A stretch of 64,000 nucleotides of DNA from Symbiodinium natans (lineage: Eukaryota; Sar; Dinophyceae; Suessiales; Symbiodiniaceae): positions 1,117,501 to 1,181,500 of the forward strand of contig CAJNDS010001890.1 of NCBI GenBank assembly GCA_905221605.1, given 5' to 3'. Below, piece by piece: positions 51,901-61,760 of the stretch. The notes under the pieces were generated by a model that had not been told where the DNA came from, ran no database searches, and was given only the letters and a program-made list of their open reading frames with translations. A program made the translations under genes and the position numbers. The first letter of the stretch is position 1. Each line of letters begins with the position of its first letter.

Positions 51901-54900
51901 CGACGATTGCCGACGATTTGTGCATCTTGCCGACAAAGTCTTGTGTCTTGCCGAGGAAATGTTGCGTCTTTCCGACGACATGTCGCGTCTTGCCGGCGAA
52001 CATTTCAAGGACTTAAACAGAGCCGAGAACGCACCAGTGCATTCAGGATTTGCTGGAACTCTACTCCCTCAACCCCAAACCTCATAAACCCCAAAAACTC
52101 GGGCTGACGCCAAGGTCAAAGTCTTCAGCGAGAACAAGGAGGGCTGCCAGGGGGTTAGGGGGTGTGGGGTGCTAGGGATTGACAGTTTTTTTATCATGGA
52201 GGGGCGGCCTCTTGTTTATGGTTTGCGGATGAAACGTTCCAAGGTTCTTGGGTTCTAAAGCTCCTGAAGAATCTGCCTGGGCCGCATGTGTTTTTTTTGG
52301 TTTCGGTGTCCTCGGTTGCTTGCAGGTTCTTGAGTTCATGTGTTTTCTGAGCGTAGCGAAGTTTTGGGGTTTCTTGGGTTTATGGATTTAGAGAACCGTT
52401 GGTGTTTGCCGTTGTGTTTGAGATGTTTTTGCTGGTTTTGGATTAGATTGTTAGTGAGCTTGAGGGTTCGAGACATTATGGGATTGTTGAGATTTCATGA
52501 GATTTCTGTTTCAAGGATTCTGGGTCCTGTTGAGCATTGTTCAGGGTTTGGGTTCGGGGTTCAGGGTTTAGGGTTTGGAATTTGGGGTATGGGGTTGAAA
52601 GCATATGGGTTGGTAGACCTGTAATCGAATCAGGGTTGCCAGGTAATGGTCTAGGGTTCCGGGTCACGGGAGACATTTCTGTTGCAAGTGGTTCGGCTTG
52701 GGATGTTCCCCCTTTTGCCAACTGAATAGGGATTGTAGGACCACCCATTATAGTCCCCTTGTTAGTATAGGGGTGAACATCCCAAGTTCAGACCACTGTT
52801 GACATACGGTACTTCAAAAACTCGAAATGTCTTGTGCAGACTAGCCTCTAGAAGCTAGAGGCCTGCGAAAGAAAACCCTTGTAAAACCTCTTCAGCTCTT
52901 GAATATGCCTCTGCACCCTACCAAGCCCGCAAGCCCCACAGTCTAACAAGCTCTAGAAGCAACCCGAAAACGAGCTCTGCGCCCAAAAACCTCAACCCTT
53001 AACCCTAAACCCTGAACCCTAAACCCTGAACCCTGAACCCTAAACCCTGTCTTGCCAGACGGCAGAGAGCAAGCAGAAGGGCTTCAAGACCCTGGAGGCG
53101 CCACCACGGATTCACCACTGAAGTGCTTTAGGGTTTGGGGTTTGGGGTTTGGGGTTTAGGGTTTAGGGCTTAGGTTGGGGATCAGGGTTTAGGGCTTAGG
53201 GTTTGGGGTTTAGGGTTTGGGGTTCAGGGTTTAGGGTATAGGTTGGGGTTTAGGGTTTAGGGTTTGGGCTGAGGGTTTAGGGTTTAGGGTTTGGGGTTTT
53301 CAGGGTCTGTAGGGTGGTCGACCAGTGCCCTCCTTCCCTTTTCATATGGGTTTCGATCCCTTATGCACCCAATTGAGCCAACAGCGGTTCACCCTTCTGT
53401 TCTTCGGTTCTTAGTGGACCTAACGAGATGGTCAGGCAAAGAAACGCTATCTGGGCCACTGGACTCAAAACACCAACTGCTAGGTTTGTTCTTGGGATCT
53501 TTTATAATTACTTTCCCTCATTGGGCTTAAGAGGATTCGATTTAGGAATATTTCTCAAAAGGTTTAAGGGCCATCCTAGACGTAAACCCTCAAAGCCTAA
53601 CCCTAAACTAAACCCAGGCCAAGCAAAAGACCATCTGGGACGAAAAGGATCACGTCATCTTGGGCCCGGCTCCTAGCCAGTCGGCTCCGATTCCGGTTCA
53701 CCGGTTGAGGGGTTGAGGGGTTGAGGGGTTGAGGGGTTGAGGGGTTCAGTGCTGGGATTAGGCTTCAGCTGTGGAGGTTCGGGCCTCGGCGGGCCAGGGA
53801 CCTAGCTGAAGCGGAGCACCGACCGCTAAGCTTCCCAAAGCCAGCTTAATGAAGCCATCAACGCAATGACATGTCCCGTTTAGAATAAGGCTACACAGGT
53901 ACCGTTCACCGTGGGTTGCCGCACGTCGGGTTTGTGGCTTAGGTCTTACGCCAGGGCTCTACTCCAGAGTTTGGGGTTTAATGGGTTTTAGGGCTCAGGC
54001 TTTGGGAGGGTGTAGGAATTCGGAGGGATTAGACTTTGGGCGGGTGTAGGATCTAGGAGGGATAGAATTTGGGAGGGTTTGGGGTTTAGGCGGGTTCAGC
54101 GTTTTGGGAGGGGTTAAGGGTTTAGGAGGCTTTGCGGGTGTGGGAGGCCAGGGCCCCAATCAGACATCTCGGGCCCAGGTGTCGCAGAAGATGCTACAAC
54201 CAAGGCGGGAATGCCAGCTTCCACAACCTTCGGCACTCCAAACACCCGAAAACCCTTAAACGAAAACCCCTAAACCCTAAACCCTAAACCCTAAACCCCA
54301 AACCCGAAACCCAAAACCCTAGCTTCGAAGCCTATAATCGGCTGCAAGCCCTTGTGAGGGCTTAGGGTTTGGGATTTCGGATACCCGCAAGCCTCCTACG
54401 TTGAGGATCCCTCACGTTGAGCATACCAGATAACCGTCGACTCCATGAAGCTTAGGCCCTAAACCCTTAACCCTAAACATGAAGCCAAATTTCCCCAAAA
54501 CGATCCCAACGCCTTGAAGAACCTCAGCCGCGACACCATTGAGAACCTGGGTTGAGGGTTTACAGTTGATACCAGGCCTAAACCCTAAACCCGTTAAGGG
54601 TTCAGGGTGTAGGTTTAGGGTTTAGGGTTTAGGGGGAGCCCTAAACCCTAAACCCTAAACCCTGAACACTAGGCAAAAAAAGTTGAAGAGTTGTTGGGCC
54701 CAACCAGGAGATCGTGAAGGCCTGGCGCAGCAAGTCCCTGCAGCCTGGGCTCCCAGGAGCTCATCATTCTGGGCAGTTCGTGATTTAGGGTTGAGGGTTT
54801 GGGGTTTAGGGTTCAGGGTTTAGGTTTTAGGGTTTAGGGTTTAGGGTTTAGGGGTTAGGGGTTAGGGTTTAGGGTTTAGGGGTTCGGGTTTGGGAAGCCG

Positions 54901-57900
54901 ACAAAAAGGCTCTGTATTGGAATAGGAAGCCCCCCTCCAAAAGGACCATCATGGAGAGAGCTGCCCATACTGGTATATGACGTGCTTGTTGGCTGCTGTT
55001 GCTACTATTTGCTGAAGAGCCCTGAAAAAAAGATAGGAATCATCCCTGTATTGCCGTGAGGAGAAAGAATATCTATTTTTTGGGGAGGTTCGCAGGCACA
55101 TAGCAGGTTAGCAAGCTTTAGATGCAGCTCCCCTGTTTAATCACCAGGGCAGGGCAGGGTCCTATTGAACTCGAATGGATACATTTTGGGTAGTTTGCAA
55201 ACCACCTGGTATAACTACATAGGGGTTTTAAGGCGATACCCCCTACTCCCTTAACCCTCAAACATGTTGTGCTCCTGGGTTGTCCACACTCCGGAATCTT
55301 GAGTTCCTGAGCAGCAATCCACGTTTTGCAGTCTGCAGCTCCAGCTTCGGCTGAAGGGTCCCTTATCAGGGTAGTTCTCGAAATTAGGGCCCCTTTCCAG
55401 TCACTTTTTTTAAAATAAGGTGCCGACTATGTAGGGGACCCAGAAAGGGACCCTATTTAGAGAGCTACCCAGAACGGAAGCTTTGGTAGCTCTATGGTGT
55501 TGCTTTGGTAGTTAGCTGTTTTAGCCTGCGGGGCTCAGGGTTTATAGGGTCTTCGGGTTTTATAAGGGCCTAGGTAGGGACTAGGCACCGATCTGGGATG
55601 GTTTAGAGTTCCTTTGCCCCCACAGCTGGATAAAGCCTCTCCAAAGTCCCTTGACTGGACCTGCACAAAAAGGATCGATATTTGGAGTGCTCAAGGCAGC
55701 TATATGTAACGGTACTTAGCGGTATGCAGATCATTTGCGGTTGTGCGCAGCTTCAACTCGGAAGCCCCTTAATCACAGAGTCTCGCCGACGACGTCAAGG
55801 AAATCTACACCCCAATGCCCTAAACCCTACACCCTAAACCCTAAACCTTAAACCCTAAACCCTAAACCCTAAACCCTAAACCCTACGTCAACGACTGGGA
55901 GTCTTCTGCTTCTTCTGTTCAGAAGCCTGGTGTCATGGTGTAGGGTCCAGGAGTCCAGGGCATGCCATTTTAAGCAGCAGGACCTTTCATGTATAGGGAT
56001 ATCAATCCTAAACTCCCAACACCCTAAACCCAAACCCTCTGGTAGGGTTTGGAGTTCGGGGTTTGAGGGTTTAGGTTTAGGGTTTTGGGTTTTGGGTTTT
56101 GGGTTTTGGGTCTTTACCCATGCCTGTGTTGCGATCTGAGGTACCACCCAGACAAGGTGCCAGATGAGCAGAAGGCCCGCACGCAGTCCATGAATCGATC
56201 AAAGCCCCTAAACCCTAAACCCTAAACCCTAAACCCTAAACCCCAAACCCCAAACCCCAAACCCCAAACCCCAAACCCCAAACCCTAAACCCCAAAAAAC
56301 CCGAAATCCTAAACCCTAAACCCTAAACCCTAAACCCTAAACCCTAAACCCAATCTTATTCACGACTTGGGGCGTTTTCGCTTTTTTCTTCCGGCATGTG
56401 GGAGAACCGGACCTGGGAAGAGCTTGGGCTCTCCGAGTTGGTGGGGCTCCTGAGGTTAGGGTTTAGGGTTTAGGGTTTAGGGTTTAGGGTTTAGGGTTTA
56501 GTTTTTTTTTTTTTTTTTAAGGGTTTAGGGTTTAGGGTTTAGGGTTTAGAGTTTAGGGTGTTTTTTAGGCTTTAGGGTTTAGTTTTTAGGGTTTAGGTTT
56601 ATTTTAGGGTTTAGGGGTTAGGGTTTTTTTTAGGGTTTAGGGTGGAGGGTTTAGGGTTTAGGGTTTAGGGAGATTAGGGGGTATAGGGTTTGGGGAGTTT
56701 AGGGTTGGGCGTTGAGGCGGGGAGTAGGAGTTTAGGGTCGGGGGTTTAGGGCTTAGGGGAGGTGAGGGTTTCGGTTCTGTGGAGCCTAGACATTGGGTTT
56801 AGGGTTTAAGGAGATGGTGGTGGCCCCAACACAGGATCTGACGATAGTTTAGGCCCCGAAAGCCCCCACGGGCTCCTTGCTTTTCTGGCCGGTGGCTTCA
56901 AGGATTGGTATTAGTGGAAGGTTGAGGGTGTTAAGTAAGGCGAGAGGGCCTTTGTTTGGCAACCCCAATCACCCTTCACCCTCAACCCTAAACCCTAAAC
57001 CCTAACCCCAAAAAATCACTATGTACTACAGGGATCCATGCCCCTCCCCCCCCCCCCCCCCCCCCCCCGCTCACCTTCTGGCCCTGGCAAGTGGAGCCAG
57101 GAAGAAGCGGAGGACATGATGAAGCGACTCAACCTCGCCAAGCAGAACATGATGAAGCCGGGGGTCTCAGGGTCGCGGGTGTAGGGTTGGGTATATGTTT
57201 TTGGGAGATCTGGTTCAGATTCAGCCTCAAATCCTTGACCCTAAGCCCTTAAGCCTTCTGCTGTTCGAGTGAGTAGATTTAGAAGAAACTTCGAACATTC
57301 GCATGTGAAGCACAGACACTTCCTGCTCTGCTATGCTTGCTTCTGCCCCCTCTTTGCACGCAGCCACAGCCTTGGCCCGGGTTTGTTTTGGAGGTTTGGC
57401 GCTTCCGTCCTCCTAGCAGGGCCTCTTTCGCGCCGCTTAAGTCCTTCGCACCTACCCTTGAAGTGCTGTACTTCAGGGTCGACAGAGCACAGCCAGCTGT
57501 GAAAAGGCAATGCCTTGAGATGGGTGGGCTTGAGGTTGTAGAAAACCAGAAGTTTCCAACCCCCCTACCAAGGCCCTGAGCCGTTCCGTGAGGGGTTGAA
57601 CATGTTGCGCTATGAGGCAACCACTTTTGGGCACTAAACCCTGATCCCCCTAAACCCCGAACCCTGAACCCCTCAAGCGCCCCACACACCCCAGGTCGAA
57701 AAGCCTCAAGACATCTCAAGACTGAGGAGTTAGGGATGACAGGCGTAAGGGCAAAAGAGTCTAGAATTTAAAGGGCTTCCTAAGCCCGAAACCCTGAACC
57801 CGTCGGGTTTCGTTTTAGGCATCAATGTCACCGCGACGTGAAAGGTTTGCACGCACGACGCCCGAGCAAGATGAGACCTCGCCGGCAGCCGAGGCGCAGA

Positions 57901-59116
57901 GACCAGGGACATCTGGCTGGACGGTTTAGGATTTAGGGTTTAGGGTTTAGGGTTTAGGGTTTCGGGTTTGCAGTTTATTGTTTTTGGTTTGAGGTCAGCC
58001 GGGTCTGCGGTATTGGGTCTAGGGTTTGTCGCCCAAGACGGGGTTCTAGGGGTGTTCTTCAGGAAGGTTAGCCACATACAAGGTCAACCCCCAACCTTAA
58101 AGGCTCAACCCTTGTATTTAGACGCCTGCAAAACATCTAAGTCGAGAAATATAAGCACACATATATCTCTGTATGTATGTGTATATATTATATTATATTA
58201 TAATATATTATATTATATTATATATAATATGTATGCATGGCCAGTATGATTATACGATCTGAAGATGACCGGTAGACAGAAGGACACGCAGACAGGCCGA
58301 CAGACAGACGTACAGTAGGTAGGTAGGGAGGTAGGCAGGGACGGCAGCTAGGTAGGTAGGCAGATAGGCATACAGACACAGAGGGAGGTTTCTAGGGATA
58401 GATGTCGATATGCGACTGCTTGCAATTTTGTACATGAGGTACGATAAATCGGCTCATCCCAAAATAGGATTCCCTCGAGCGTTGAGAGGTCGTGCCCGAG
58501 GATGATGATGAGGACGCCAACGGCGAGACGGGAGAAGGCTGCACTGTGAAACATCAGGGTGGATGTTGTACGCGTTCTGCACTGTTATGCCACGCTGCCA
58601 CGCTCTACCGGATTGGGTAGGGCTATTCAGAGTTGGACTTTGCCTATCCTACGGGTAGCTTCACAGGGTACCTGATTGGAGCCTTTATGGACAGTGTCTA
58701 GCGTTCTGCGTTTCGATGCCCTCGAAGAGGTAGACTGCCAGCAGTCATTCGGAATCATGATTCGGAATCCCGAATTCGCGTCTTGAAAGGGCTGGAGAGC
58801 TCCTTTCAAGAGCCTCAATTCTTAATCCCGAACATGCTTTTCACCTTAGCACCGCTCATCCCTACAAGCACCCTAGACCCTAAACTCCGAGCCCTGAACT
58901 TTTACAAGCTTTACTGGGCCCCAGCAAGTCCGATCCACCAGTTTAGGGCCTTGAATTGAGGATGTTCAAAGTTTCTGCAAGACACCAGGGTTAGGAATTG
59001 GGGTTTAGGGCCGTAGACTCTAGACCCTAGACCCCAATCCCACTGACTTGCGAACAAAAAGAGAAAAGGCCGTCAACCATGACGATCTTTGAGCGAAGAG
59101 CGAACTGTTCATAAAC

Positions 59117-59153
<37 letters not shown>

Positions 59154-61760
59154 CCACTTTACGGAACATGCTTCCGGCAAGGAACCCTGGCTTTGAGCAG
59201 CCCTTTCATGCCTTCACCTGGCATCCAGAATCCCTATAGTCTACTGTCTAGCACCCAGCCATGCTTGGGGATTCTCTGAAAACCTCTTCAAGCAAGAAGA
59301 CCCTTTTTTCTTGGTCACTGGGATCTAGTTGAGCCTCCTACTCTGTCGTTTTCATTGCAGGTACTGTGAGGATGCCAGTCCCTTGCTGAAGCCAACCAGA
59401 GCAAATTCCTCTCCTGAGAATGTTGAGATCGAGTGTTTGCTTAAGAACCACCCCCCCCCCCCCCCCCCGGCCTCAAAAACAGAGGAGAATGATCCCTGTA
59501 TTGGAAGAATATATACATTTTTGTGAGTTCCTAAGCAAATAGTCGAAGTGGAGCAAGAGCCAGCACCTCCTTAGCCGGCCCAAACCGTGTGAGGCTCGCC
59601 ACGGCCTGCCCCGGAGGCCCTCCGATGGGTTCAGCATATGGGCCGATGGTAGCCTAGACCCGGAGTAGGCCCTTATTTCCTTTTTTAGGGTTGGGGTTCC
59701 CTTATAATCCCTTGTTGAACCAAAAAGGGTTTAGGGTTCAAGGGACCCTGGCCCTAAGCGCTAACGCGAAACCCTAAACCCGAAGACTTACATTCGAGCC
59801 TTACATTTGAGTTTGAGCTTTAGGGTTTAGGGTTTAGGGTTTAGGGTTAGGGTTTAGGGTTTAGGGTTGTGAGCTCAGGGTCCAAGGTGTCCCACTTGAG
59901 GGTAGTGGGTGACATGCACGAAGCCCACGGGTCTCGGGATTAGTTGTTGCTTCCGATTAGGACCCACGAAGATACTACAATTGGAGCCTTACACTATTCT
60001 CAACCCAGGTCCACTTAGGTCCCGAACCCTGAGCCCAGAACGTCAGAAACGATTTGGATGGAGGAGAGTCGTTTCGTTTAGGCCTTCCCTAGCATTTCAA
60101 CCCTCCCACGCCCTTGCGCTTTTTTGGTCCTGGAGGTCCATGGGTATAAACCCTAAACCCTAAACCCTAAACCCTAAACCCCGAACCCCAAACCCTAAAC
60201 CCTAAACCCTAAACCCCAAACCCCAAACCCTAAACCCTAAACCCTAAACCTAACTTGGGTTGCAGTTGTAGGGCAGCTTTCGAATCCAGAACTCCCTAAG
60301 AAGCTTCACGAGGGTGTAGGGTTAGACTGTCGGCCCTAGACCGGAACTCTAAACACTTATAGGGGGTAGAAGGCAGGAGCCCCAGAAGGGACCCTTAATC
60401 TTATTCCCCTACATAACCCTTATATTATATATATATATATATATATATCATATATATATATCTATATATATATATGCACACCATTTTCAGTCCCTATATA
60501 CCTAAGTAGCCCCCCAAATAACCTGCAAAGAACCCTTAAGGCCCCTTGTAAGTAACTGATAAGGGTCTCTCCTTTAGTCCCTTGAAACACCAATCCCCAA
60601 ATGCTCTCCACCCCCTGGTTTAGGGTTTAGGGTTTAGGGTTTAGGGTTTAGGGTTTAGGCCCAAGTGTTGCCCAAGTGTTGCCCAAGTGTTGCCCAAGCC
60701 TGCTCCTACCACACCGTGAATTCGAACCCACATGGTTTAGGGCTTAGGGCGCACGGTTCCCTAAACCTTAACATGTTAACCCTTAAAGCCTAAAGCCTAA
60801 ACCCAAAACCCTAAACCCTAAACCCTAAACCCTAAACCCTAAACCCCAAACCCTAAACCCTAAACCCTAAACCCTAAACCCTAAACCCTAAACCCTAAAC
60901 CCTAAGCCCTGCCGCAGTCGGAGCCCGCAGAGAGCGAGGCTGCCTCCTCGGCCCACAACCCAGGGGCTGGTGGGCTCCAAGGGTTTTTTTTGGGGTTTAG
61001 GGTTTAGGGTTTAGGGTTTAGGGTTTAGGGTTTAGGGTTTAGGGTTTAGGGTTTGTGCTCATTTAGGGGTTTTAGGGTTTAGGGTTAGTCTGTGAAATAC
61101 GGCTTTTAGGGTTAGGGCTTGCAAATCTAGATTGTTGTGGTTTCTTTCGTGTCTTTAGGACTTTTGAAGGGGTTTTGACCGGCTTTTGGGATTTTGTTAG
61201 GGTTTAGGGCTTGGTTTCAGGGTTGTGGGGTTATAGGATTCTAGTGTGTCTGGGTTTAGGGTGTAGGGGTTTCAAGGTTACAGGGTTGTAGGGTTCCAGG
61301 TTTGGGGTTGAAGGTTTGGAGCTTGTAGATTTTGGTTGCTTTGGGGTGGGCGCAACGAAGCCTGTATCTCCCGTCAACCCCAAACCCGGGGGTTGGACGA
61401 CGGCTCTTTGCGGCTACCGGCTACTTTAGAAGGAGGCCAAAACCCTAAATCCTAAACCCTAGACCCTAAACCCCAGGCCCTTGCTGCTGGGTGTGAGGAA
61501 CTGGGATTTGATGGCTTCGGTTTCTGCGGGAACTTTGGTGTTGGGACGAGGGTCTTACGCAGATCCGTACCTTCTCGCGCACAAGTTCTCCACGAAAGGT
61601 CCTTAAACCCTAAACGCTAAGCCCTAAGCCCTAAACCCTGAACCCTGAACCCTGAACCCTAAACCCTAAACCTAAAGCCCTAAACTCACCCTTACCTAGC
61701 CCTATGTTGTTGGAGGCAGGGAAAGCGCAATGCCTCCGCCGTTTTGCTCCAACCTTGTAG
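45872..61760 (+). CDS. J-domain (DnaJ-like) protein, split gene of about 17 exons
   Basis: J-domain proteins stimulate the ATPase of Hsp70 through an HPD motif. Seven exons in consistent phase (53618 to 57171) give AKQKTIWDEKDHVILGP, VSQKMLQP, SRDTIENL, VGPNQEIVKAWRSKSLQ, YHPDKVPDEQK and WSQEEAEDMMKRLNLAKQNM. The last three are J-domain helix II, the HPD loop and helix III. Upstream exons (45872 to 49664) read STGKVHDTAVVLSLR, NLTGERFELTVYASGAE and WADQDDSGGFWHAHSLVDT, and are of unknown class; the NLTGERFELTV strand recalls ubiquitin-like folds only weakly. Downstream exons are Ser/Ala/Glu-rich, then PLLLGVRNWDLMASVSAGTL, then a stop at 61758. The 5' end was not found, and the 49664-52115 junction is out of phase, so an exon is probably missing. 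Donors are GC or GT, acceptors mostly AG|G. Confidence 0.65.
46390..46545. repeat. (ATGT)n / (GTATGAAT)n microsatellite
   Basis: Imperfect ATGT and GAATGTAT units between the first two exons found of the plus-strand gene. Confidence 0.9.
46978..47029 (+). CDS. J-domain gene exon 2
   Basis: After AAAACAG|G the frame reads NLTGERFELTVYASGAE and ends at AG|GCA. CCCTAAA lies on the left and TTTAGGA-type repeats on the right. Confidence 0.6.
47665..47708 (+). CDS. J-domain gene exon 3
   Basis: Frame APGVASTLVQCGPV runs between GAAAG|G and AG|GCC, phase 0 to 2, matching both neighbours. Confidence 0.5.
48588..48633 (+). CDS. J-domain gene exon 4
   Basis: AG|G completes Arg, then GSESVHRISPLEASQ before an AG|GCT donor, phase 0. 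Flanked by CCCTAAA (left) and TTTAGGG (right). Confidence 0.55.
49556..49664 (+). CDS. J-domain gene exon 5
   Basis: Frame CAYMWADQDDSGGFWHAHSL, then VDTMTVISMKGQKLIP. The acceptor is GGCAG|T, or six bases earlier at AAG|TGG. The donor CCAG|GTAGCC coincides with the left end of a family C palindromic element. Confidence 0.6.
49664..49769. mobile_element. MITE-like palindrome, family C, at a splice donor
   Basis: GGTAGCCCAGGGATACC opens and GGTTACTGGGCTATC closes the element. Its first GT is the apparent donor of the exon 49556-49664. Confidence 0.6.
50727..50818. mobile_element. MITE-like palindrome, family D
   Basis: GGTAGTTCTCTGAAGGG and its complement-like end TAGAGAACTACC bracket the copy. 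A relative lies at 55368-55470. Confidence 0.5.
51690..52008. repeat. Degenerate CTTGCCGACGAAATG tandem repeat
   Basis: Units such as CTTGCCGACGAAATGTTGTG and CTTGCCGACAAAGTCTTGTG recur about every 24 bp. The open frames on both strands are repeat translations. Confidence 0.7.
52115..52142 (+). CDS. J-domain gene exon 6
   Basis: Frame VKVFSENKE follows GCCAAG and ends G|GC in phase 1. Third positions are 89% G/C. Very short, so support is moderate. Confidence 0.45.
52697..52786. mobile_element. MITE-like palindrome, family A
   Basis: Ends CTTGGGATGTTCCCCC and GTGAACATCCCAAG. The centre is shorter than in other copies. It lies in an intron of the plus-strand gene. Confidence 0.65.
53066..53097 (+). 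CDS. J-domain gene exon 7
   Basis: Frame ESKQKGFKTLE runs to an AG|GCG donor. The acceptor is ACGGCAG|AG by phase, or TTGCCAG seven bases earlier. Confidence 0.5.
53618..53668 (+). CDS. J-domain gene exon 8
   Basis: After AACCCAG the frame reads AKQKTIWDEKDHVILGP and ends at a GC donor (CCG|GCTCC), phase 0 at both ends. Confidence 0.6.
53700..53748. repeat. (GGGGTTGA)n variant repeat
   Basis: Six units of an 8-bp G-rich motif follow the J-domain gene exon at 53618-53668, in the position usually held by TTTAGGG. Confidence 0.85.
54179..54204 (+). CDS. J-domain gene exon 9
   Basis: Frame VSQKMLQP runs from GCCCAG to an AG|GCG donor, phase 2. Confidence 0.45.
54528..54550 (+). CDS. J-domain gene exon 10
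   Basis: C completes Ser, then RDTIENL and a GT donor (G|GTTGAG). At 23 bp it is the shortest exon. Phase fits both sides, and TTGAGGG repeats begin inside the donor. Confidence 0.5.
54691..54742 (+). CDS. J-domain gene exon 11 (helix II)
   Basis: After GAAGAG the frame reads VGPNQEIVKAWRSKSLQ, matching EI(R/K)KAYRKLAL of J-domains. The donor is CA|GCCTGG. Confidence 0.75.
54743..56140 (+). other. Intron between J-domain exons
   Basis: The HPD motif is separated from helix II by a 1.4-kb intron holding TTTAGGG repeats (54785-54895), a family E relative (about 55005-55090), the family D palindrome and CCCTAAA at 55820-55884. Confidence 0.6.
55368..55470. mobile_element. MITE-like palindrome, family D
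   Basis: GGGTAGTTCTCGAAATTAGG at one end and CCCTATTTAGAGAGCTACCC at the other. Confidence 0.55.
56141..56174 (+). CDS. J-domain gene exon 12 (HPDK)
   Basis: After ATCTGAG the frame is (Q)YHPDKVPDEQK, ending AG|GCC in phase 0. HPD is the Hsp70-activating motif. A longer version continuing ARTQSMNRS is open but fits the next exon less well. Confidence 0.8.
56205..56352. repeat. CCCTAAA / CCCCAAA array
   Basis: Units alternate between CCCTAAA and CCCCAAA next to the HPDK exon. Confidence 0.9.
57092..57171 (+). CDS. J-domain gene exon 13 (helix III)
   Basis: Frame WSQEEAEDMMKRLNLAKQNM continues MKPGVSG. The spacing A-x3-M-x2-L-x2-A equals the conserved A-x3-F-x2-I-x2-A of J-domain helix III. 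The donor is GG|GTCG. Confidence 0.75.
57172..57844 (+). other. Intron of the J-domain gene
   Basis: No exon was recognised. Open frames on both strands at 57269-57719 lack family motifs. CCCTGAA/CCCTAAA variants occur at 57637-57672. Confidence 0.45.
57845..57893 (+). CDS. J-domain gene exon 14
   Basis: G completes Gly, then FARTTPEQDETSPAAE and an AG|GCG donor. Acidic low-complexity composition continues in the next exon. Confidence 0.5.
57894..60917 (+). other. Long intron of the J-domain gene
   Basis: It contains AT-rich microsatellites (58180-58230 and 60425-60475), a GTAGGTAGG-type repeat (58310-58360), a 32-bp poly-C run (59119-59150), a family E element and telomere-like blocks at 59818-59870 and 60148-60250. 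No exon was placed. Confidence 0.5.
59440..59548. mobile_element. MITE-like element, family E
   Basis: TGCTTAAGAACCACCCCCC opens and GAGTTCCTAAGCAAATAG closes it, with ATGATCCCTGTATTGGAAGA inside. A close relative lies at 63278-63381. Confidence 0.5.
60790..61052. repeat. CCCTAAA and TTTAGGG arrays around an exon
   Basis: CCCTAAA (60790-60905) and TTTAGGG (60992-61052) bracket the exon at 60918-60982. Confidence 0.9.
60918..60982 (+). CDS. J-domain gene exon 15
   Basis: Frame SEPAESEAASSAHNPGAGGL follows CCGCAG and ends GG|GT. Composition matches exon 14. CCCTAAA and TTTAGGG arrays bracket it. Confidence 0.55.
61477..61598 (+). CDS. J-domain gene exon 16
   Basis: Phase from exon 15 gives PLLLGVRNWDLMASVSAGTL, then VLGRGSYADPYLLAHKFSTK, ending G|GTCC. 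Another frame (LAAGCEELGFDGFGFCGNFG) is also open but has fewer G/C third positions. Confidence 0.5.
61720..61760 (+). CDS. J-domain gene terminal exon
   Basis: After GAGGCAG|GG the phase-matched frame reads KAQCLRRFAPTL and stops at TAG (61758-61760). This is the likely C-terminus. Confidence 0.4.

Larger units (their letters stand above)
49665..52114 (+). other. Intron(s), probably hiding an exon
   Basis: The phases of exons on either side do not match, so an unseen exon is likely. The stretch contains the family C and D palindromes, a (TA)n tract with poly-C (50870-50981), TTTAGGG repeats at 51064-51110 and a CTTGCCGACGAAA direct repeat at 51700-52005. Confidence 0.4.

Noticed and set aside
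57826-57900. Kinase-like HRDVKG reading, or a new start Met (MSPRRERF)
   Set aside because: The HRDVKG frame has poor third-position bias and no other kinase motif. The Met frame is the same frame as exon 14, and phase with both neighbours favours an internal exon.
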